The notes: generated from the sequence alone by a model not told the origin. 64,000 bases of DNA from Neorhizobium galegae (GCF_017877135.1 NZ_JAGIPH010000006.1:186001-250000), one strand, 5' to 3'. Positions 42,246 through 51,849 are shown, counted from the first letter of the stretch. Made by a program: numbers and translations.

Positions 42246-43205
42246 TTAGTAGCCGAGGCCCTTCTTGGCTTCGTAGACCTTCATCGGGTCATCCTTGGCC
42301 GTGTAGAGCTTCGATTCGGTCTGGACCCACTTCTTGGGTTCCTTCTTGTCCTTGAGGTAGGCTGCAAGGATGTCGAAGGCGGGACCGGCCATGTTCGGGG
42401 TCAGTTCCACGGTGGCATTGGCTTCGCCCGCGGCCATGGCCTTGAAGATATCCGGCACGGCGTCGATGGAGACGACCTTGATGTCGGTGCCCGGCTTCAG
42501 GCCGGCTTCCTTGATCGCCTGGATGGCGCCGACGGCCATGTCGTCGTTGTGGGCGTATACGGCACAGATTCCCTTGCCGCCGCCTTCGGCCTTGATGAAG
42601 CTTTCCATCACTTCCTTGCCCTTGGTCCGGGTGAAATCACCCGTCTGCGAGCGCACGATCTTGATATTGGCGTGCGAAGCGATGGCTTCTTCAAAGCCCT
42701 TCTTGCGGTTGATGGCCGGCGAGGAGCCGGTGGTGCCCTGAAGCTCGACCACCTTGCAGTCCTTGGAGCCGACATCCTTCACCAGCCAGTCGCCGGCAAC
42801 CTTGCCTTCGTGCACCTGGTCGGAGGTGACGGCGGTGAGATAAAGGCTGTCGGGCGCATCGATCTGACGGTCGAGCAGAATGACCGGGATCTTTTCTTCC
42901 TTGGCCTCCTTCAGCACCGCATCCCAGCCGGTGGCGACGACCGGAGCGATCAGGATGGCACTGACACCCTGCGCGATAAAGCCGCGAACGGCCTTGATCT
43001 GGTTTTCCTGCTTCTGCTGCGCATCGGCGAATTTCAGCGTGATGCCACGCTTTTCAGCCTCCTGCTTGGTCACGGTCGTCTCAGCGGCACGCCAGCCGGA
43101 TTCCGAACCGATCTGCGAGAAGCCGACCGTCAGAGATTGCGCCGAAACGCTCGATGCCAAAGAGAGAGTGAAGGCGACGGCGATCGTCGCAAGTACCTGT
43201 CTCAT
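42246..43205 (-). CDS. ytfQ: Galactofuranose-type periplasmic binding protein YtfQ
   Basis: This 319-residue family-1-like sugar-binding protein has a signal peptide (cleavage near SVSAQ). It matches YtfQ closely: VGFSQIGSESGWRAAET, QQKQENQIKAVRGFIAQGV, IAPVVATGWDAVLKEAK, DRQIDAPDSLYLT, VVELQGTTGSSPA, SQTGDFTRTKGKEVMESFIKAE, VYAHNDDMA and VELTPNMAGPAFD. E. coli YtfQ binds galactofuranose and galactopyranose. It is first in the operon and divergent from the gguC-like gene across a 300-base control region. Confidence 0.88.
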   Translation of the reverse strand: MRQVLATIAVAFTLSLASSVSAQSLTVGFSQIGSESGWRAAETTVTKQEAEKRGITLKFADAQQKQENQIKAVRGFIAQGVSAILIAPVVATGWDAVLKEAKEEKIPVILLDRQIDAPDSLYLTAVTSDQVHEGKVAGDWLVKDVGSKDCKVVELQGTTGSSPAINRKKGFEEAIASHANIKIVRSQTGDFTRTKGKEVMESFIKAEGGGKGICAVYAHNDDMAVGAIQAIKEAGLKPGTDIKVVSIDAVPDIFKAMAAGEANATVELTPNMAGPAFDILAAYLKDKKEPKKWVQTESKLYTAKDDPMKVYEAKKGLGY

Positions 43206-43474
43206 CTATATCCTCCCAGAGATGATGCCAGTTATGAACGACGCGAACTGATCATATTATAATACTTTTGAAAAGCGCAATTTTAACGGTAACGCAAAAA
43301 AATGTGACACACCCGCCAATTACAACGATTTAATTGGTGCAGCCCGCCTCAAATTATTGCAGTGCATTGTTGTTGTGCGGCGCGGGGAAACCGCAGTTGG
43401 CTGCTTGACAACAGGCATTGCGGTTAAATAGTCATATTATTCACACAGCCGCGTCATGGGCGCGGGAGGAGGGC
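43206..43474. promoter_or_regulatory. Divergent control region between ytfQ and the gguC-like operon
   Basis: The region is AT-rich. The 9-mer TCATATTAT occurs at 43252-43260 and again at 43432-43440, one near each gene. Midway lies an inverted repeat CCAATTA / TAATTGG (43316-43322, 43331-43337). A rightward promoter is visible as TTGACA (43405-43410), 16 bases, AATAGT, with the second TCATATTAT just downstream where a repressor would act. The FadR-type regulator at 37695 is the obvious candidate. Confidence 0.5.
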
Positions 43475-43513
43475 ATGGCCACTTGCCATGTCAGGCTTGA
43501 AATAGGTGCGTAA
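43475..43513 (+). CDS. Putative 12-residue leader peptide of the gguC operon
   Basis: An ATG at 43475, 4-5 bases behind a very strong GGGAGGAGGG, opens a 12-codon frame (MATCHVRLEIGA) whose TAA ends 4 bases before the gguC-like ATG at 43518. That start has little Shine-Dalgarno of its own. The leader's start codon lies in a small hairpin (CATGGC 43474-43479 with GCCATG 43485-43490). Translational coupling is the simplest reading. The alternative, that this is chance, is not excluded. Confidence 0.4.
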   Translation: MATCHVRLEIGA

Positions 43514-43517
43514 GAAT

Positions 43518-44507
43518 ATGTTGAGACTTTTGCAGGTCACCGTTGGTGGGCAGTTGCGCGTTGTTGCCTGGGATGGCGAAGGCGAGGCCCGGATCGTCGA
43601 AGGCGTGTCCTCGACCTATGAACTGGCCGAAAAGGCCATTGCCGCCGGGCAGACCTTCGAGCAGGCGCTTGCCGGCCTCGAAAAGGGCGCCGTGGTGGAT
43701 CTGGATGCCGCCGTTGCCGAAAAGCGCCTTGGCCTGCCGATCACCCATGCAGACCCCGCCCATTTGATCGTTGCCGGCACGGGCCTGACCCATCTCGGTT
43801 CCGCCTCCGGCCGCGACAAGATGCACAAGGCCGCCCAGTCGGAAGAAAAGCCGACCGATTCGATGCGCATGTTCCTGATGGGCGTCGAAGGCGGCAAGCC
43901 GAAGGATGGCGAAACGGGCGTCCAGCCGGAATGGTTCTACAAGGGCGACGGTTCTCAGCTGAAGGCAACCGGCGAGGATCTCGTCTCGCCCGCCTTTGCG
44001 CTCGATGGCGGTGAGGAGCCGGAACTTGCCGGCATCTACCTGATCGGCCCCGACGGCACGCCCTTCCGCCTCGGTTTCTGCCTTGCCAACGAATTTTCCG
44101 ACCACGTGACGGAAAAGGGCAATTATCTCTGGCTTGCCCATTCCAAGCTGCGCGAAGCAGCGCTTGGTCCGGAACTCCTGGTCGGCGACCTGCCGGACCA
44201 CGTCGAGGGCACCTCGCTGGTGCGCCGTGGCGACGAGGTGATCTTCGAAAAGCCGTTCCTGTCCGGCGAAGCGAACATGTCGCACACGATTGCCAACCTC
44301 GAGCATCATAACTTCAAGTATGACCTGTTCCGCCGCCCGGGCGACCTGCATGTGCACTTCTTCGGCACGGCGACGCTGTCCTTCTCCGACGGCATCAAGA
44401 CCGAGCCCGGCGACCAGTTCGAGATTTCGGCTGCCCCCTTCAAGTTGACGCTTGTCAACCGCCTTGCTGTCGCCGCCGAGGCGCCGGTCAGCATCGCCAA
44501 GCTGTAA
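43518..44507 (+). CDS. gguC: GguC/AraD1-like protein, fumarylacetoacetate-hydrolase family
   Basis: This 329-residue protein belongs to the branch found next to chvE-gguAB in agrobacteria and next to sugar-acid catabolic genes elsewhere. Motifs are GTGLTHLGSASGRDKMH, MFLMGVEGGKP, GEDLVSPAF, EPELAGIYLIG, CLANEFSDHVTE and HFFGTATLSF, with acidic metal-type residues in E-P-E and E-F-S-D. A lyase, dehydratase or aldolase step on a 2-keto-3-deoxy sugar acid is plausible. The start is taken as ATG 43518 rather than GTG 43506 because of the upstream leader peptide. It leads the operon with the dehydrogenase and dehydratase. Confidence 0.75.
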   Translation: MLRLLQVTVGGQLRVVAWDGEGEARIVEGVSSTYELAEKAIAAGQTFEQALAGLEKGAVVDLDAAVAEKRLGLPITHADPAHLIVAGTGLTHLGSASGRDKMHKAAQSEEKPTDSMRMFLMGVEGGKPKDGETGVQPEWFYKGDGSQLKATGEDLVSPAFALDGGEEPELAGIYLIGPDGTPFRLGFCLANEFSDHVTEKGNYLWLAHSKLREAALGPELLVGDLPDHVEGTSLVRRGDEVIFEKPFLSGEANMSHTIANLEHHNFKYDLFRRPGDLHVHFFGTATLSFSDGIKTEPGDQFEISAAPFKLTLVNRLAVAAEAPVSIAKL

Positions 44508-44518
44508 GGGTCGTGCGC

Positions 44519-45445
44519 ATGTCCTCTATCCGCCTTGCCATTGTCGGCCTTGGAAAGATCGCCCGCGACCAGCATCTCGGTGCCATCGCAGCCACGGACG
44601 GCATCGATCTGGTGGCCGTTGCCAGCCGCAATGCCAAGCTTGAGAACATCCACTGTTTTGCCGATATCGATGCGCTTCTGGCGTCCGGCATCGACGTGGA
44701 TGCGGTTTCGCTCTGCACGCCGCCGCAGGGGCGTTTTGCCCAGGCGCGCGCCGCGCTTCTGGCCGGCAAGCACGTGATGCTGGAAAAGCCGCCGGGCGCC
44801 ACGATTGCCGAAGTCTTTGCGCTGGATGAACTGGCCAAGAAGCAGGGCGTGACGCTGTATGCCACCTGGCATTCGCGCGAAGCAGCCGCCGTCGAGCCGG
44901 CGCGCAAGCTTTTGGCCGAGCGCACGCTGCGCTCTGTGCATGTGGAGTGGAAGGAAGACGTGCGCCACTGGCATCCGGGCCAGGACTGGATCTGGGAGCC
45001 GGGCGGGCTCGGCGTCTTCGATCCGGGCATCAATGCCCTGTCGATCGTCACCCGAATCATGCCGGAGCCCTTCCATCTGGAAGCCTCGGACCTCTCCTTC
45101 CCGGCAAACCGCGCCGCCCCGATTGCGGCCAATCTCGCCTTCAAGTCGGCAAGCGGCCTTGCGCTGACGGCCGAGTTCGACTGGCGCCAGACCGGCCCGC
45201 AGACCTGGGACATCCGCGTGGAGACGCAAGAGGGTCCGGTCGTTCTGACGCACGGCGGCAGCCGGCTGCTCGTCGACGGAGAGGCCCAGATCGTCGAGGA
45301 AGATCGCGAGTACCGCAATCTTTACAGGCATTTCGTGGCTCTGGTAAAAACGGGCCAGTCGGATACGGATTTCTCGCCTCTCGTCCATGTGGCCGACGCC
45401 TTCATGCTGGGCCGCCGCCATGTGGTGGATGCTTTCGAAGACTGA
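44519..45445 (+). CDS. Gfo/Idh/MocA oxidoreductase, D-galactose 1-dehydrogenase-like
   Basis: This 308-residue NAD(P)-dependent dehydrogenase has an N-terminal Rossmann motif AIVGLGKIARDQHL, EKPPGATIAE with the conserved lysine, and WKEDVRHWHPGQDWIWEPGGLGVFDPGINALSI in the substrate domain (blocks HWHPGQDW and GVFDPGINAL), resembling bacterial D-galactose (and L-arabinose) 1-dehydrogenases. It would oxidise the aldose to its lactone as step one of an oxidative (De Ley-Doudoroff or Weimberg-type) route. It lies 11 bases after gguC and upstream of a sugar-acid dehydratase, which supports this. Confidence 0.8.
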   Translation: MSSIRLAIVGLGKIARDQHLGAIAATDGIDLVAVASRNAKLENIHCFADIDALLASGIDVDAVSLCTPPQGRFAQARAALLAGKHVMLEKPPGATIAEVFALDELAKKQGVTLYATWHSREAAAVEPARKLLAERTLRSVHVEWKEDVRHWHPGQDWIWEPGGLGVFDPGINALSIVTRIMPEPFHLEASDLSFPANRAAPIAANLAFKSASGLALTAEFDWRQTGPQTWDIRVETQEGPVVLTHGGSRLLVDGEAQIVEEDREYRNLYRHFVALVKTGQSDTDFSPLVHVADAFMLGRRHVVDAFED

Positions 45446-45494
45446 CCGCAAGGCCGGCCGCACCTTTTAACGCCTTTCGCAGAAGAAGAAGATC

Positions 45495-47327
45495 ATGAGC
45501 AATTCGGACAACCCGATCGCCACCGCCGTCGCCAAGGCCGGCGAAAACCGCAAGCTTCGCTCGCGCGCCTGGTTCGACAATCCCGACAATGCGGACATGA
45601 CGGCGCTGTATCTGGAGCGCTACATGAACTTCGGCCTCAGCCAGGCCGAGCTGCAGTCCGATCGCCCGATCATCGGCATTGCCCAGACCGGTTCGGACCT
45701 TTCGCCGTGCAACCGCCACCATCTGGAACTCGCCAACCGCCTGCGTGAAGGCATTCGCGAAGCCGGCGGTATCGCCATCGAGTTTCCGGTGCATCCCATC
45801 CAGGAAACCGGCAAGCGCCCGACGGCTGGCCTCGACCGTAACCTCGCCTATCTCGGCCTCGTGGAAGTGCTCTACGGCTATCCGCTCGATGGCGTCGTGC
45901 TCACCATCGGCTGTGACAAGACGACGCCGGCCTGTCTGATGGCCGCTGCCACCGTCAACATCCCGGCGATCGCGCTGTCGGTCGGCCCGATGCTGAACGG
46001 CTGGTTCCGCGGCGAGCGCACCGGCTCCGGTACCATCGTCTGGAAGGCCCGCGAACTGCTGGCGAAGGGCGAGATCGACTATGCCGGCTTCGTCAAGCTG
46101 GTTGCCTCGTCTGCGCCGTCCACCGGCTACTGCAACACGATGGGCACCGCCACCACGATGAATTCGCTTGCCGAAGCGCTCGGCATGCAGCTTCCGGGCT
46201 CGGCCGCCATTCCGGCCCCCTATCGTGATCGCCAGGAAATTTCCTACCTCACCGGCCTTCGCATCGTCGACATGGTCAAGGAAGACCTGAAGCCGTCCGA
46301 CATCATGACGAAGGAAGCCTTCATCAACGCCATCCGCGTCAATTCCGCGATCGGCGGCTCCACCAATGCGCCGATCCACCTGAACGGCCTTGCCCGCCAT
46401 CTGGGCGTCGAGTTGACCGTCGATGACTGGCAGACCTATGGCGAGGAAATCCCGCTTCTCGTCAACCTGCAGCCGGCCGGCGAATATCTCGGCGAAGACT
46501 ATTACCATGCCGGCGGCGTTCCCGCCGTCGTCAACCAGCTGATGACCAAGGGCCTCATCCATGAGGACGCCATGACGGTGAACGGCAAGACCATCGGCGA
46601 GAACTGCCGTGGCGCAATCATCGAGGACGAAAAGGTCATCCGGCCTTACGACCAGCCGCTGAAGGCCCATGCCGGCTTCCGCGTTCTGCGCGGCAACCTC
46701 TTCTCCTCGGCCATCATGAAGACGAGCGTGATCTCCAAGGAGTTCCGCGACCGTTACCTCTCGAACCCGAACGATCCGGAAGCCTTCGAGGGCCGTGCCG
46801 TGGTGTTCGACGGTCCGGAGGATTACCACCACCGCATCGACGATCCGTCGCTGGAAATCGACGAGAACACGGTTCTCTTCATGCGCGGTGCCGGCCCCAT
46901 CGGCTATCCGGGTGCGGCCGAAGTCGTCAATATGCGTGCGCCGAACTACCTGCTCAACAAGGGCGTCACCTCGCTTCCCTGCATCGGTGACGGTCGCCAG
47001 TCCGGCACGTCCGGCAGCCCGTCGATCCTCAACGCTTCGCCGGAAGCGGCAGCCGGCGGTGGCCTTGCCATCCTGAAGACCGGCGACCGCGTGCGCATCG
47101 ACGTCGGCCAGGGCAAGGCCGACATCCTCATTTCGCCCGAGGAGCTGGCGGCCCGCCAGGCCGAGCTTCAGGCTTCGGGCGGCTACAAATATCCCAAGCA
47201 CCAGACGCCGTGGCAGGAAATCCAGCGCGGTATCGTCGGTCAGATGGAAACCGGCGCGGTTCTCGAACCGGCCGTCAAGTATCAGCGGATCGCGCAGACG
47301 GAAGGTATTCCGCGCGACAACCACTGA
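45495..47327 (+). CDS. Sugar-acid dehydratase of the IlvD/EDD family (XylD-like)
   Basis: This 610-residue dehydratase removes water from aldonic acids (xylonate, arabinonate, galactonate or fuconate) to give 2-keto-3-deoxy acids. The [2Fe-2S] ligands are visible as C72 (SDLSPCN), C140 ([11 protein letters not shown]) and C213 (STGYCNTMG), each offset by 12 from C60, C128 and C201 of Caulobacter xylonate dehydratase. Many other blocks match that enzyme closely ([66 protein letters not shown], each quoted separately). It follows the galactose-dehydrogenase-like gene and precedes chvE, so the physiological substrate may be galactonate, arabinonate or fuconate. Confidence 0.85.
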   Translation: MSNSDNPIATAVAKAGENRKLRSRAWFDNPDNADMTALYLERYMNFGLSQAELQSDRPIIGIAQTGSDLSPCNRHHLELANRLREGIREAGGIAIEFPVHPIQETGKRPTAGLDRNLAYLGLVEVLYGYPLDGVVLTIGCDKTTPACLMAAATVNIPAIALSVGPMLNGWFRGERTGSGTIVWKARELLAKGEIDYAGFVKLVASSAPSTGYCNTMGTATTMNSLAEALGMQLPGSAAIPAPYRDRQEISYLTGLRIVDMVKEDLKPSDIMTKEAFINAIRVNSAIGGSTNAPIHLNGLARHLGVELTVDDWQTYGEEIPLLVNLQPAGEYLGEDYYHAGGVPAVVNQLMTKGLIHEDAMTVNGKTIGENCRGAIIEDEKVIRPYDQPLKAHAGFRVLRGNLFSSAIMKTSVISKEFRDRYLSNPNDPEAFEGRAVVFDGPEDYHHRIDDPSLEIDENTVLFMRGAGPIGYPGAAEVVNMRAPNYLLNKGVTSLPCIGDGRQSGTSGSPSILNASPEAAAGGGLAILKTGDRVRIDVGQGKADILISPEELAARQAELQASGGYKYPKHQTPWQEIQRGIVGQMETGAVLEPAVKYQRIAQTEGIPRDNH

Positions 47328-47520
47328 GGACACGCTGTTCCTCGCGAAGATCGGGCAAGCCGCAAGGCATAAGGCCCGGTCTGCGTCGGGCTGACGCTGT
47401 TGCAGCAAGGCGGGCATTGCGTCTGACGCGGCCTACCCCTGGCAGTCCCGGATTTGTCCGGCAGACCTGTGGAACGCATTTTCGAAAAACGAGTGGGCGG
47501 CGGCACGCGTCGCCCGCGGG

Positions 47521-47550
47521 GGTCTTGGCGGGCTCGAAGGGAGACCCGCC
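47521..47550 (+). promoter_or_regulatory. Alternative hairpins just upstream of the chvE ribosome-binding site
   Basis: GGCGGG (47527-47532) can pair with CCCGCC (47545-47550), or GGTCT (47521-47525) with AGACC (47542-47546). The two foldings share bases 47545-47546 and are mutually exclusive. The AGGAGG of chvE follows at 47555. The rest of the 241-base gap (47328-47568) shows no gene; a separate chvE promoter there is likely, but I cannot pick it with confidence. Confidence 0.35.
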
Positions 47551-47568
47551 GTTCAGGAGGAGTAACTT

Positions 47569-48633
47569 ATGAAACTGATGAAGTACCTCACCACGGCTGC
47601 CATGTTTGCAGCCATGGCCATCGCGGCTCCGGCCGGCGCTGCCGACAAGGGCACTGTCGGCGTTGCCATGCCGACCAAGTCTTCGGCCCGCTGGATCGCC
47701 GACGGCGACAACATGGTCAAGGTTCTGAAGGAACGCGGCTACACCGTCGACCTGCAGTATGCGGAAGACGACATTCCGAACCAGCTCTCCCAGATCGAGA
47801 ACATGATCACCAAGGGCGCCAAGGTCCTGGTTATCGCTGCCATCGACGGCACCACCCTGTCGGACGTTCTCCAGCAGGCTGCCGACCAGAAGATCAAGGT
47901 CATCGCCTATGACCGCCTGATCCGCGACACGCCGAATGTCAGCTACTACGCCACGTTCGACAACTTCCAGGTCGGCGTTCTGCAGGCCACCACGCTCGTC
48001 AAGGCTCTCAAGGCCGACACCGAGAAGGGCCCGTTCAACATCGAACTGTTCGGCGGTTCGCCGGACGACAACAACGCCTTCTTCTTCTACAATGGCGCCA
48101 TGAGCGTTCTGCAGCCGCTCATCGACAAGGGCGTGCTGAAGGTCGGTTCCGGCCAGGTTGGCATGGACAAGGTTTCCACGCTGCGTTGGGACGGTGCAAC
48201 CGCCCAGGCTCGTATGGACGCCATCCTGTCGGCTTACTACAACGACAAGAAGCTGAACGCTGTTCTGTCGCCCTATGACGGTATCTCCATCGGCATCCTG
48301 TCGTCGCTGAAGGGCGTCGGCTACGGTTCCGGCGGCCAGGCCATGCCGTTCGTATCGGGTCAGGACGCCGAAGTGCCGTCCGTCAAGTCGATCATTGCCG
48401 GCGAACAGTATTCGACGATCTTCAAGGATACGCGCGAACTGGCCAAGGTCACCGTCGACATGGTTGATGCCGTCATGACCGGCAAGGAGCCGACCGTCAA
48501 CGACACCAAGACCTACGACAACGGCAAGAAGGTCGTTCCGTCCTACCTGCTGAAGCCGGTTGCCGTCGACAAGACCAACTGGAAGGAAGTCCTGATCGGT
48601 TCGGGTTACTACACCGAAGCCCAGATCAAGTAA
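47569..48633 (+). CDS. chvE: Periplasmic aldose-binding protein ChvE
   Basis: This 354-residue sugar-binding protein has a signal peptide (cleavage after APAGA, about residue 24). The mature sequence follows Agrobacterium ChvE nearly block for block: [56 protein letters not shown] (shown as motifs [12 protein letters not shown] and [10 protein letters not shown]), [72 protein letters not shown] and [13 protein letters not shown]. ChvE binds glucose, galactose, arabinose, xylose and fucose for GguAB import. In Agrobacterium it also signals to VirA, but no virulence genes are here. A 9-bp hairpin follows the gene. Confidence 0.92.
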   Translation: MKLMKYLTTAAMFAAMAIAAPAGAADKGTVGVAMPTKSSARWIADGDNMVKVLKERGYTVDLQYAEDDIPNQLSQIENMITKGAKVLVIAAIDGTTLSDVLQQAADQKIKVIAYDRLIRDTPNVSYYATFDNFQVGVLQATTLVKALKADTEKGPFNIELFGGSPDDNNAFFFYNGAMSVLQPLIDKGVLKVGSGQVGMDKVSTLRWDGATAQARMDAILSAYYNDKKLNAVLSPYDGISIGILSSLKGVGYGSGGQAMPFVSGQDAEVPSVKSIIAGEQYSTIFKDTRELAKVTVDMVDAVMTGKEPTVNDTKTYDNGKKVVPSYLLKPVAVDKTNWKEVLIGSGYYTEAQIK

Positions 48634-48643
48634 GTCTGCACCG

Positions 48644-48667
48644 GTGCGGCGGTGAAAGCCGCCGCAC
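48644..48667 (+). repeat. Hairpin after chvE
   Basis: The perfect 9-bp arms GTGCGGCGG (48644-48652) and CCGCCGCAC (48659-48667) enclose a 6-base loop TGAAAG, 11 bases after the chvE stop, with no U-tract beyond. It occupies the 62-base gap before gguA. Confidence 0.75.
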
Positions 48668-48695
48668 TCTTCCGTTCCCCATCGGAGAAGATGGC

Positions 48696-50261
48696 ATGCT
48701 CGATCCCGTCCCTGCGGCCGAACGCACCCCGATTTTGGAAATGCGCGGCATCTCCAAGTCCTTCGGCGCGGTCAAGGCGCTGTCAGACGTCAGTTTTACC
48801 GTGCGCGAAGGCGAAATCCACGCGCTGGTCGGCGAAAATGGCGCCGGCAAGTCGACCCTCATGAAGGTGCTGTCCGGCGTTTATCCGCACGGCTCCTACG
48901 AAGGCTCCATTCTTTATGATGGCGTGGAACGCAATTTCCGCAATATCAACGATACCGAAGCGCTTGGCATCATCATCATTCACCAGGAGCTTGCGCTCAT
49001 CCCGCTGATGTCGATTGCCGAGAACATCTTTCTTGCCAATGCGCCGTCGCGTTTCGGCGTCATCGACCGTTCGGCCGTGCATGAGCGCACCAAGGCGCTT
49101 CTGGCCAAGGTCGGGCTTTCGCGCGAGGCACCCGATCAGCTGATCACCAATCTAGGCGTCGGCAAGCAGCAGCTGGTGGAAATCGCCAAGGCGCTGTCGA
49201 AGGACGTGCGCCTGCTGATCCTCGACGAGCCGACCGCCTCGCTCAACGAAACCGACAGTGCCGCCCTTCTCGAACTCCTCAAGGAGTTCCGCCGCCAGGG
49301 CATCACCTCGATCCTCATCAGCCACAAGCTGAACGAAATTTCGGAAGTCGCCGACCGCATCACGGTGCTGCGCGACGGCCGCACCGTCGATACGATGGAT
49401 TGCCATGCCGGCGTCATCGAGGAAGACGAGATCATCCGCAAGATGGTCGACCGCGATCTGGAAAGCCGCTACCCCAAGCGCGAGCCGAAGATCGGCGAGG
49501 TCATCTTCGAGGTGGAGAACTGGTGCGTCGATCATCCCCAGCATGTGGGCCGTCGCGTCGTCAAGAATGTCTCCATGTCGGTGCGCGCCGGTGAAGTGGT
49601 GGGCATTTCGGGCCTGATGGGCGCCGGACGCACCGAATTCGCCATGAGTGTCTTCGGCCGCTCCTGGGGCCGCAACATCACCGGCACCGTGCGCATGCAC
49701 GGCAAGGACGTCGATGTCTCGAACGTCAACCGCGCCATCGACGCGGGCCTTGCCTATGTGACGGAAGACCGCAAGCATCTCGGCCTCATCCTTGCCGAAG
49801 ACATTCGCAAGAATATCTCGCTTGCCAACCTTCCGGGCGTGTCGCGCCGCAATGTCATCGACGATATTTCCGAGATGAAGGTGGCGCAGGAATTTCGCGC
49901 CCGCATGCGCATCCGCAGCCACAATGTCTATCAGGAAACGGGAAAGCTTTCGGGCGGCAACCAGCAGAAGGTTGTCCTGTCGAAATGGCTGTTTACCAAT
50001 CCGGATCTGCTGATCCTCGACGAGCCGACCCGCGGCATCGATGTCGGCGCCAAGTACGAAATCTATTCCATCATCAACGAACTCGCGGACGCTGGAAAAG
50101 CGGTCGTGGTGATCTCCTCCGAAATGCCCGAGCTGATCGGCATCTGCGATCGCATCATGGTCATGCATGAGGGCGAATTCGTCGGCGAAGTGGCCGGCGA
50201 AGGCGCCACCCAGGAGAACATCATGCGCGCCATCATGCGCCGCAAGGGGAGAGAAGAATGA
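48696..50261 (+). CDS. gguA: Sugar ABC transporter ATPase GguA (MmsA)
   Basis: This 521-residue protein has two ABC domains: NBD1 with Walker [28 protein letters not shown] as its signature region and Walker [17 protein letters not shown]2 with [15 protein letters not shown], signature [15 protein letters not shown] and [16 protein letters not shown]. The insertion [14 protein letters not shown] and [11 protein letters not shown] are typical of the xylose/galactose GguA-XylG group. It overlaps gguB by ATGA. It energises ChvE-dependent aldose import. Confidence 0.92.
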   Translation: MLDPVPAAERTPILEMRGISKSFGAVKALSDVSFTVREGEIHALVGENGAGKSTLMKVLSGVYPHGSYEGSILYDGVERNFRNINDTEALGIIIIHQELALIPLMSIAENIFLANAPSRFGVIDRSAVHERTKALLAKVGLSREAPDQLITNLGVGKQQLVEIAKALSKDVRLLILDEPTASLNETDSAALLELLKEFRRQGITSILISHKLNEISEVADRITVLRDGRTVDTMDCHAGVIEEDEIIRKMVDRDLESRYPKREPKIGEVIFEVENWCVDHPQHVGRRVVKNVSMSVRAGEVVGISGLMGAGRTEFAMSVFGRSWGRNITGTVRMHGKDVDVSNVNRAIDAGLAYVTEDRKHLGLILAEDIRKNISLANLPGVSRRNVIDDISEMKVAQEFRARMRIRSHNVYQETGKLSGGNQQKVVLSKWLFTNPDLLILDEPTRGIDVGAKYEIYSIINELADAGKAVVVISSEMPELIGICDRIMVMHEGEFVGEVAGEGATQENIMRAIMRRKGREE

Positions 50262-51451
50262 GCACGCCCGAAACCACAGCCCCCGCCGTTCGGCAGTCCG
50301 CCGCAGCGTTCCTGAAAGATAACCTGCGCGATTACGGCATGCTGCTGTCGCTCGTGGTGATCGTCCTGTTCTTCCAGTTCGCCACCGGCGGCATTCTTCT
50401 GAAGCCGCTGAACCTCACGAACATCATCCTGCAGAACAGCTATATCGTCATCATGGCGCTCGGCATGCTGATGATCATCGTCGCCGGCCATATCGACCTG
50501 TCGGTCGGCTCGGTCGCCGGCTTCGTCGGCGCGGTCGCGGCGATGATGATGGTGCAGTATAATTTCGACTTCGTCACGGCGAGCATCGTCTGCCTCATCA
50601 TCGGCGGCGTGATCGGCGCGGTGCAGGGTTATTTCGTTGCCTATTTCAAGATCCCGTCCTTCATCGTGACGCTGGCCGGCATGCTTGTCTTCCGCGGCTT
50701 CATGATCGCGGTGCTGAGCGGCCGCTCGATCGGCCCGTTCGACCCGACCTTCCAGAAGCTGTCCTCCGGCTTCATTCCGGAATTCTTCTCCTCGGAAGGC
50801 GGCCTCTACATCACCTCGATGATCCTGGGCCTGGCGCTTGCCTTGCTGCTCGTCTGGCAGAACATCCGCAGCCGCGCCCGTCGCCAGTCGCATGGCGTCG
50901 AGAGCGAGCCCTTCGGCTTCTTCGTCGGCAAGAACATCCTGGTTCTCGCCGCCATCGGCTACATCGCCTACCTGATCTCGTCGCATCGCGGCATGCCGAA
51001 CGTACTTATCATCATGGCGCTTCTGGTTGCCGGCTATGGCTTCTTCACCAACCGCACGATCATCGGTCGCCAGATCTATGCCGTCGGCGGCAACATCCGC
51101 GCGGCCGAACTGTCGGGCATCAAGACCGCCCGCCTGACCTTCTTCACCTTCGTCAACATGGGCGTTCTGGCAGCGCTCGGCGGCCTCGTGGTTGCCGCAC
51201 GCCTCAACAGCGCCACGCCGAAGGCCGGCGCCGGCTTCGAGCTGGACGTGATTGCAGCCTGCTTCATCGGCGGCGCCTCGGCCTATGGCGGCGTCGGCAA
51301 GGTCACGGGTGCCGTCATCGGCGCCTTCCTGATGGGTGTCATGAACAACGGCATGTCCATTCTCGGCATCGGCATCGATTACCAGCAGGTCATCAAGGGC
51401 CTGGTTCTGCTCGGCGCCGTCTGCGTGGACGTCTACAACCAGCGTCGTTGA
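50258..51451 (+). CDS. gguB: Sugar ABC transporter permease GguB (MmsB)
   Basis: This 397-residue BPD_transp_2 permease has ten or more helices. Characteristic blocks are [57 protein letters not shown] (motif GHIDLSVGS), [37 protein letters not shown] and [32 protein letters not shown] (motif MGVMNNGMS). With GguA it forms the ChvE-dependent importer. gguC is not downstream as in Agrobacterium but lies five genes upstream. It is followed by a good terminator. Confidence 0.92.
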   Translation: MSTPETTAPAVRQSAAAFLKDNLRDYGMLLSLVVIVLFFQFATGGILLKPLNLTNIILQNSYIVIMALGMLMIIVAGHIDLSVGSVAGFVGAVAAMMMVQYNFDFVTASIVCLIIGGVIGAVQGYFVAYFKIPSFIVTLAGMLVFRGFMIAVLSGRSIGPFDPTFQKLSSGFIPEFFSSEGGLYITSMILGLALALLLVWQNIRSRARRQSHGVESEPFGFFVGKNILVLAAIGYIAYLISSHRGMPNVLIIMALLVAGYGFFTNRTIIGRQIYAVGGNIRAAELSGIKTARLTFFTFVNMGVLAALGGLVVAARLNSATPKAGAGFELDVIAACFIGGASAYGGVGKVTGAVIGAFLMGVMNNGMSILGIGIDYQQVIKGLVLLGAVCVDVYNQRR

Positions 51452-51477
51452 TCCTCCCAAGCATTGCGACCTGATCG

Positions 51478-51513
51478 AGCCGCGAATTCCGCAAGGAGTT
51501 CGCGGCTTCTTTG
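51478..51513 (+). terminator. Terminator of the chvE-gguAB operon
   Basis: AGCCGCGAATTCC (51478-51490) pairs with GGAGTTCGCGGCT (51495-51507) over 13 bp with one G-T pair and a GCAA loop (GNRA type), and is followed by the U-rich TTCTTTGTTT. Confidence 0.85.
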
Positions 51514-51606
51514 TTTGACCTCTGGGAACCGACTTCACAAATTTCGTTGATGGAACCGAGCCTTGTCGCCTATGTTGACGACCCGGTGACGAAGGGGAGG
51601 CCAGCT

Positions 51607-51849
51607 ATGACGCATTCCAATGCGCCCATTCAGCACATTGAAGCAGGGCAGCCGTCAAAGGCCAGCCGAGCCCAGGCCTCGCCGGCCGTGGCGCTTGGTG
51701 CGGTTGCCATGGGCGCACTTGCTATTGGAGCGCTTGCCATCGGGGCGCTTGCCATCGGACGTCTGAGGATCCGTCACGCACGGATCGACAGGCTTTCCGT
51801 CGGCACGCTGAACGTGGAAAATCTCAAGATCGTATCAAAGGATCAGTGA
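51607..51849 (+). CDS. Small repeat protein with AIGAL repeats (80 aa)
   Basis: This 80-residue protein has a good ribosome-binding site (GGGGAGG, 6 bases before ATG 51607). Residues 1-30 are hydrophilic. Residues about 31-60 are a five-residue repeat (AMGAL AIGAL AIGAL AIGRL) that could be a glycine-zipper membrane segment or a short pentapeptide-repeat/beta-helix. The tail IRHARIDRLSVGTLNVENLKI continues the hydrophobic periodicity with charged residues, which favours a beta-solenoid over a plain membrane helix. No family assignment is made. It lies alone between gguB and convergent purU. Confidence 0.6.
   Translation: MTHSNAPIQHIEAGQPSKASRAQASPAVALGAVAMGALAIGALAIGALAIGRLRIRHARIDRLSVGTLNVENLKIVSKDQ
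51700..51759 (+). repeat. Four 15-base tandem repeats inside the small repeat protein
   Basis: Units start at 51700, 51715, 51730 and 51745 (consensus GCGCTTGCCATCGGN). The last two differ at one base; the first two are more diverged. Each encodes one A-[MI]-G-A-L unit, so repeat number could change by slippage without breaking the frame. Confidence 0.75.

Noticed and set aside
47569..51451. Virulence (vir) signalling context for chvE
   Set aside because: No virA, virG or T-DNA-like sequence is present; ChvE-GguAB occurs widely in non-pathogenic rhizobia.
51700..51759. Tandem repeats considered as a CRISPR-like or satellite array
   Set aside because: Units are 15 bases without spacers and encode an in-frame AIGAL protein repeat.
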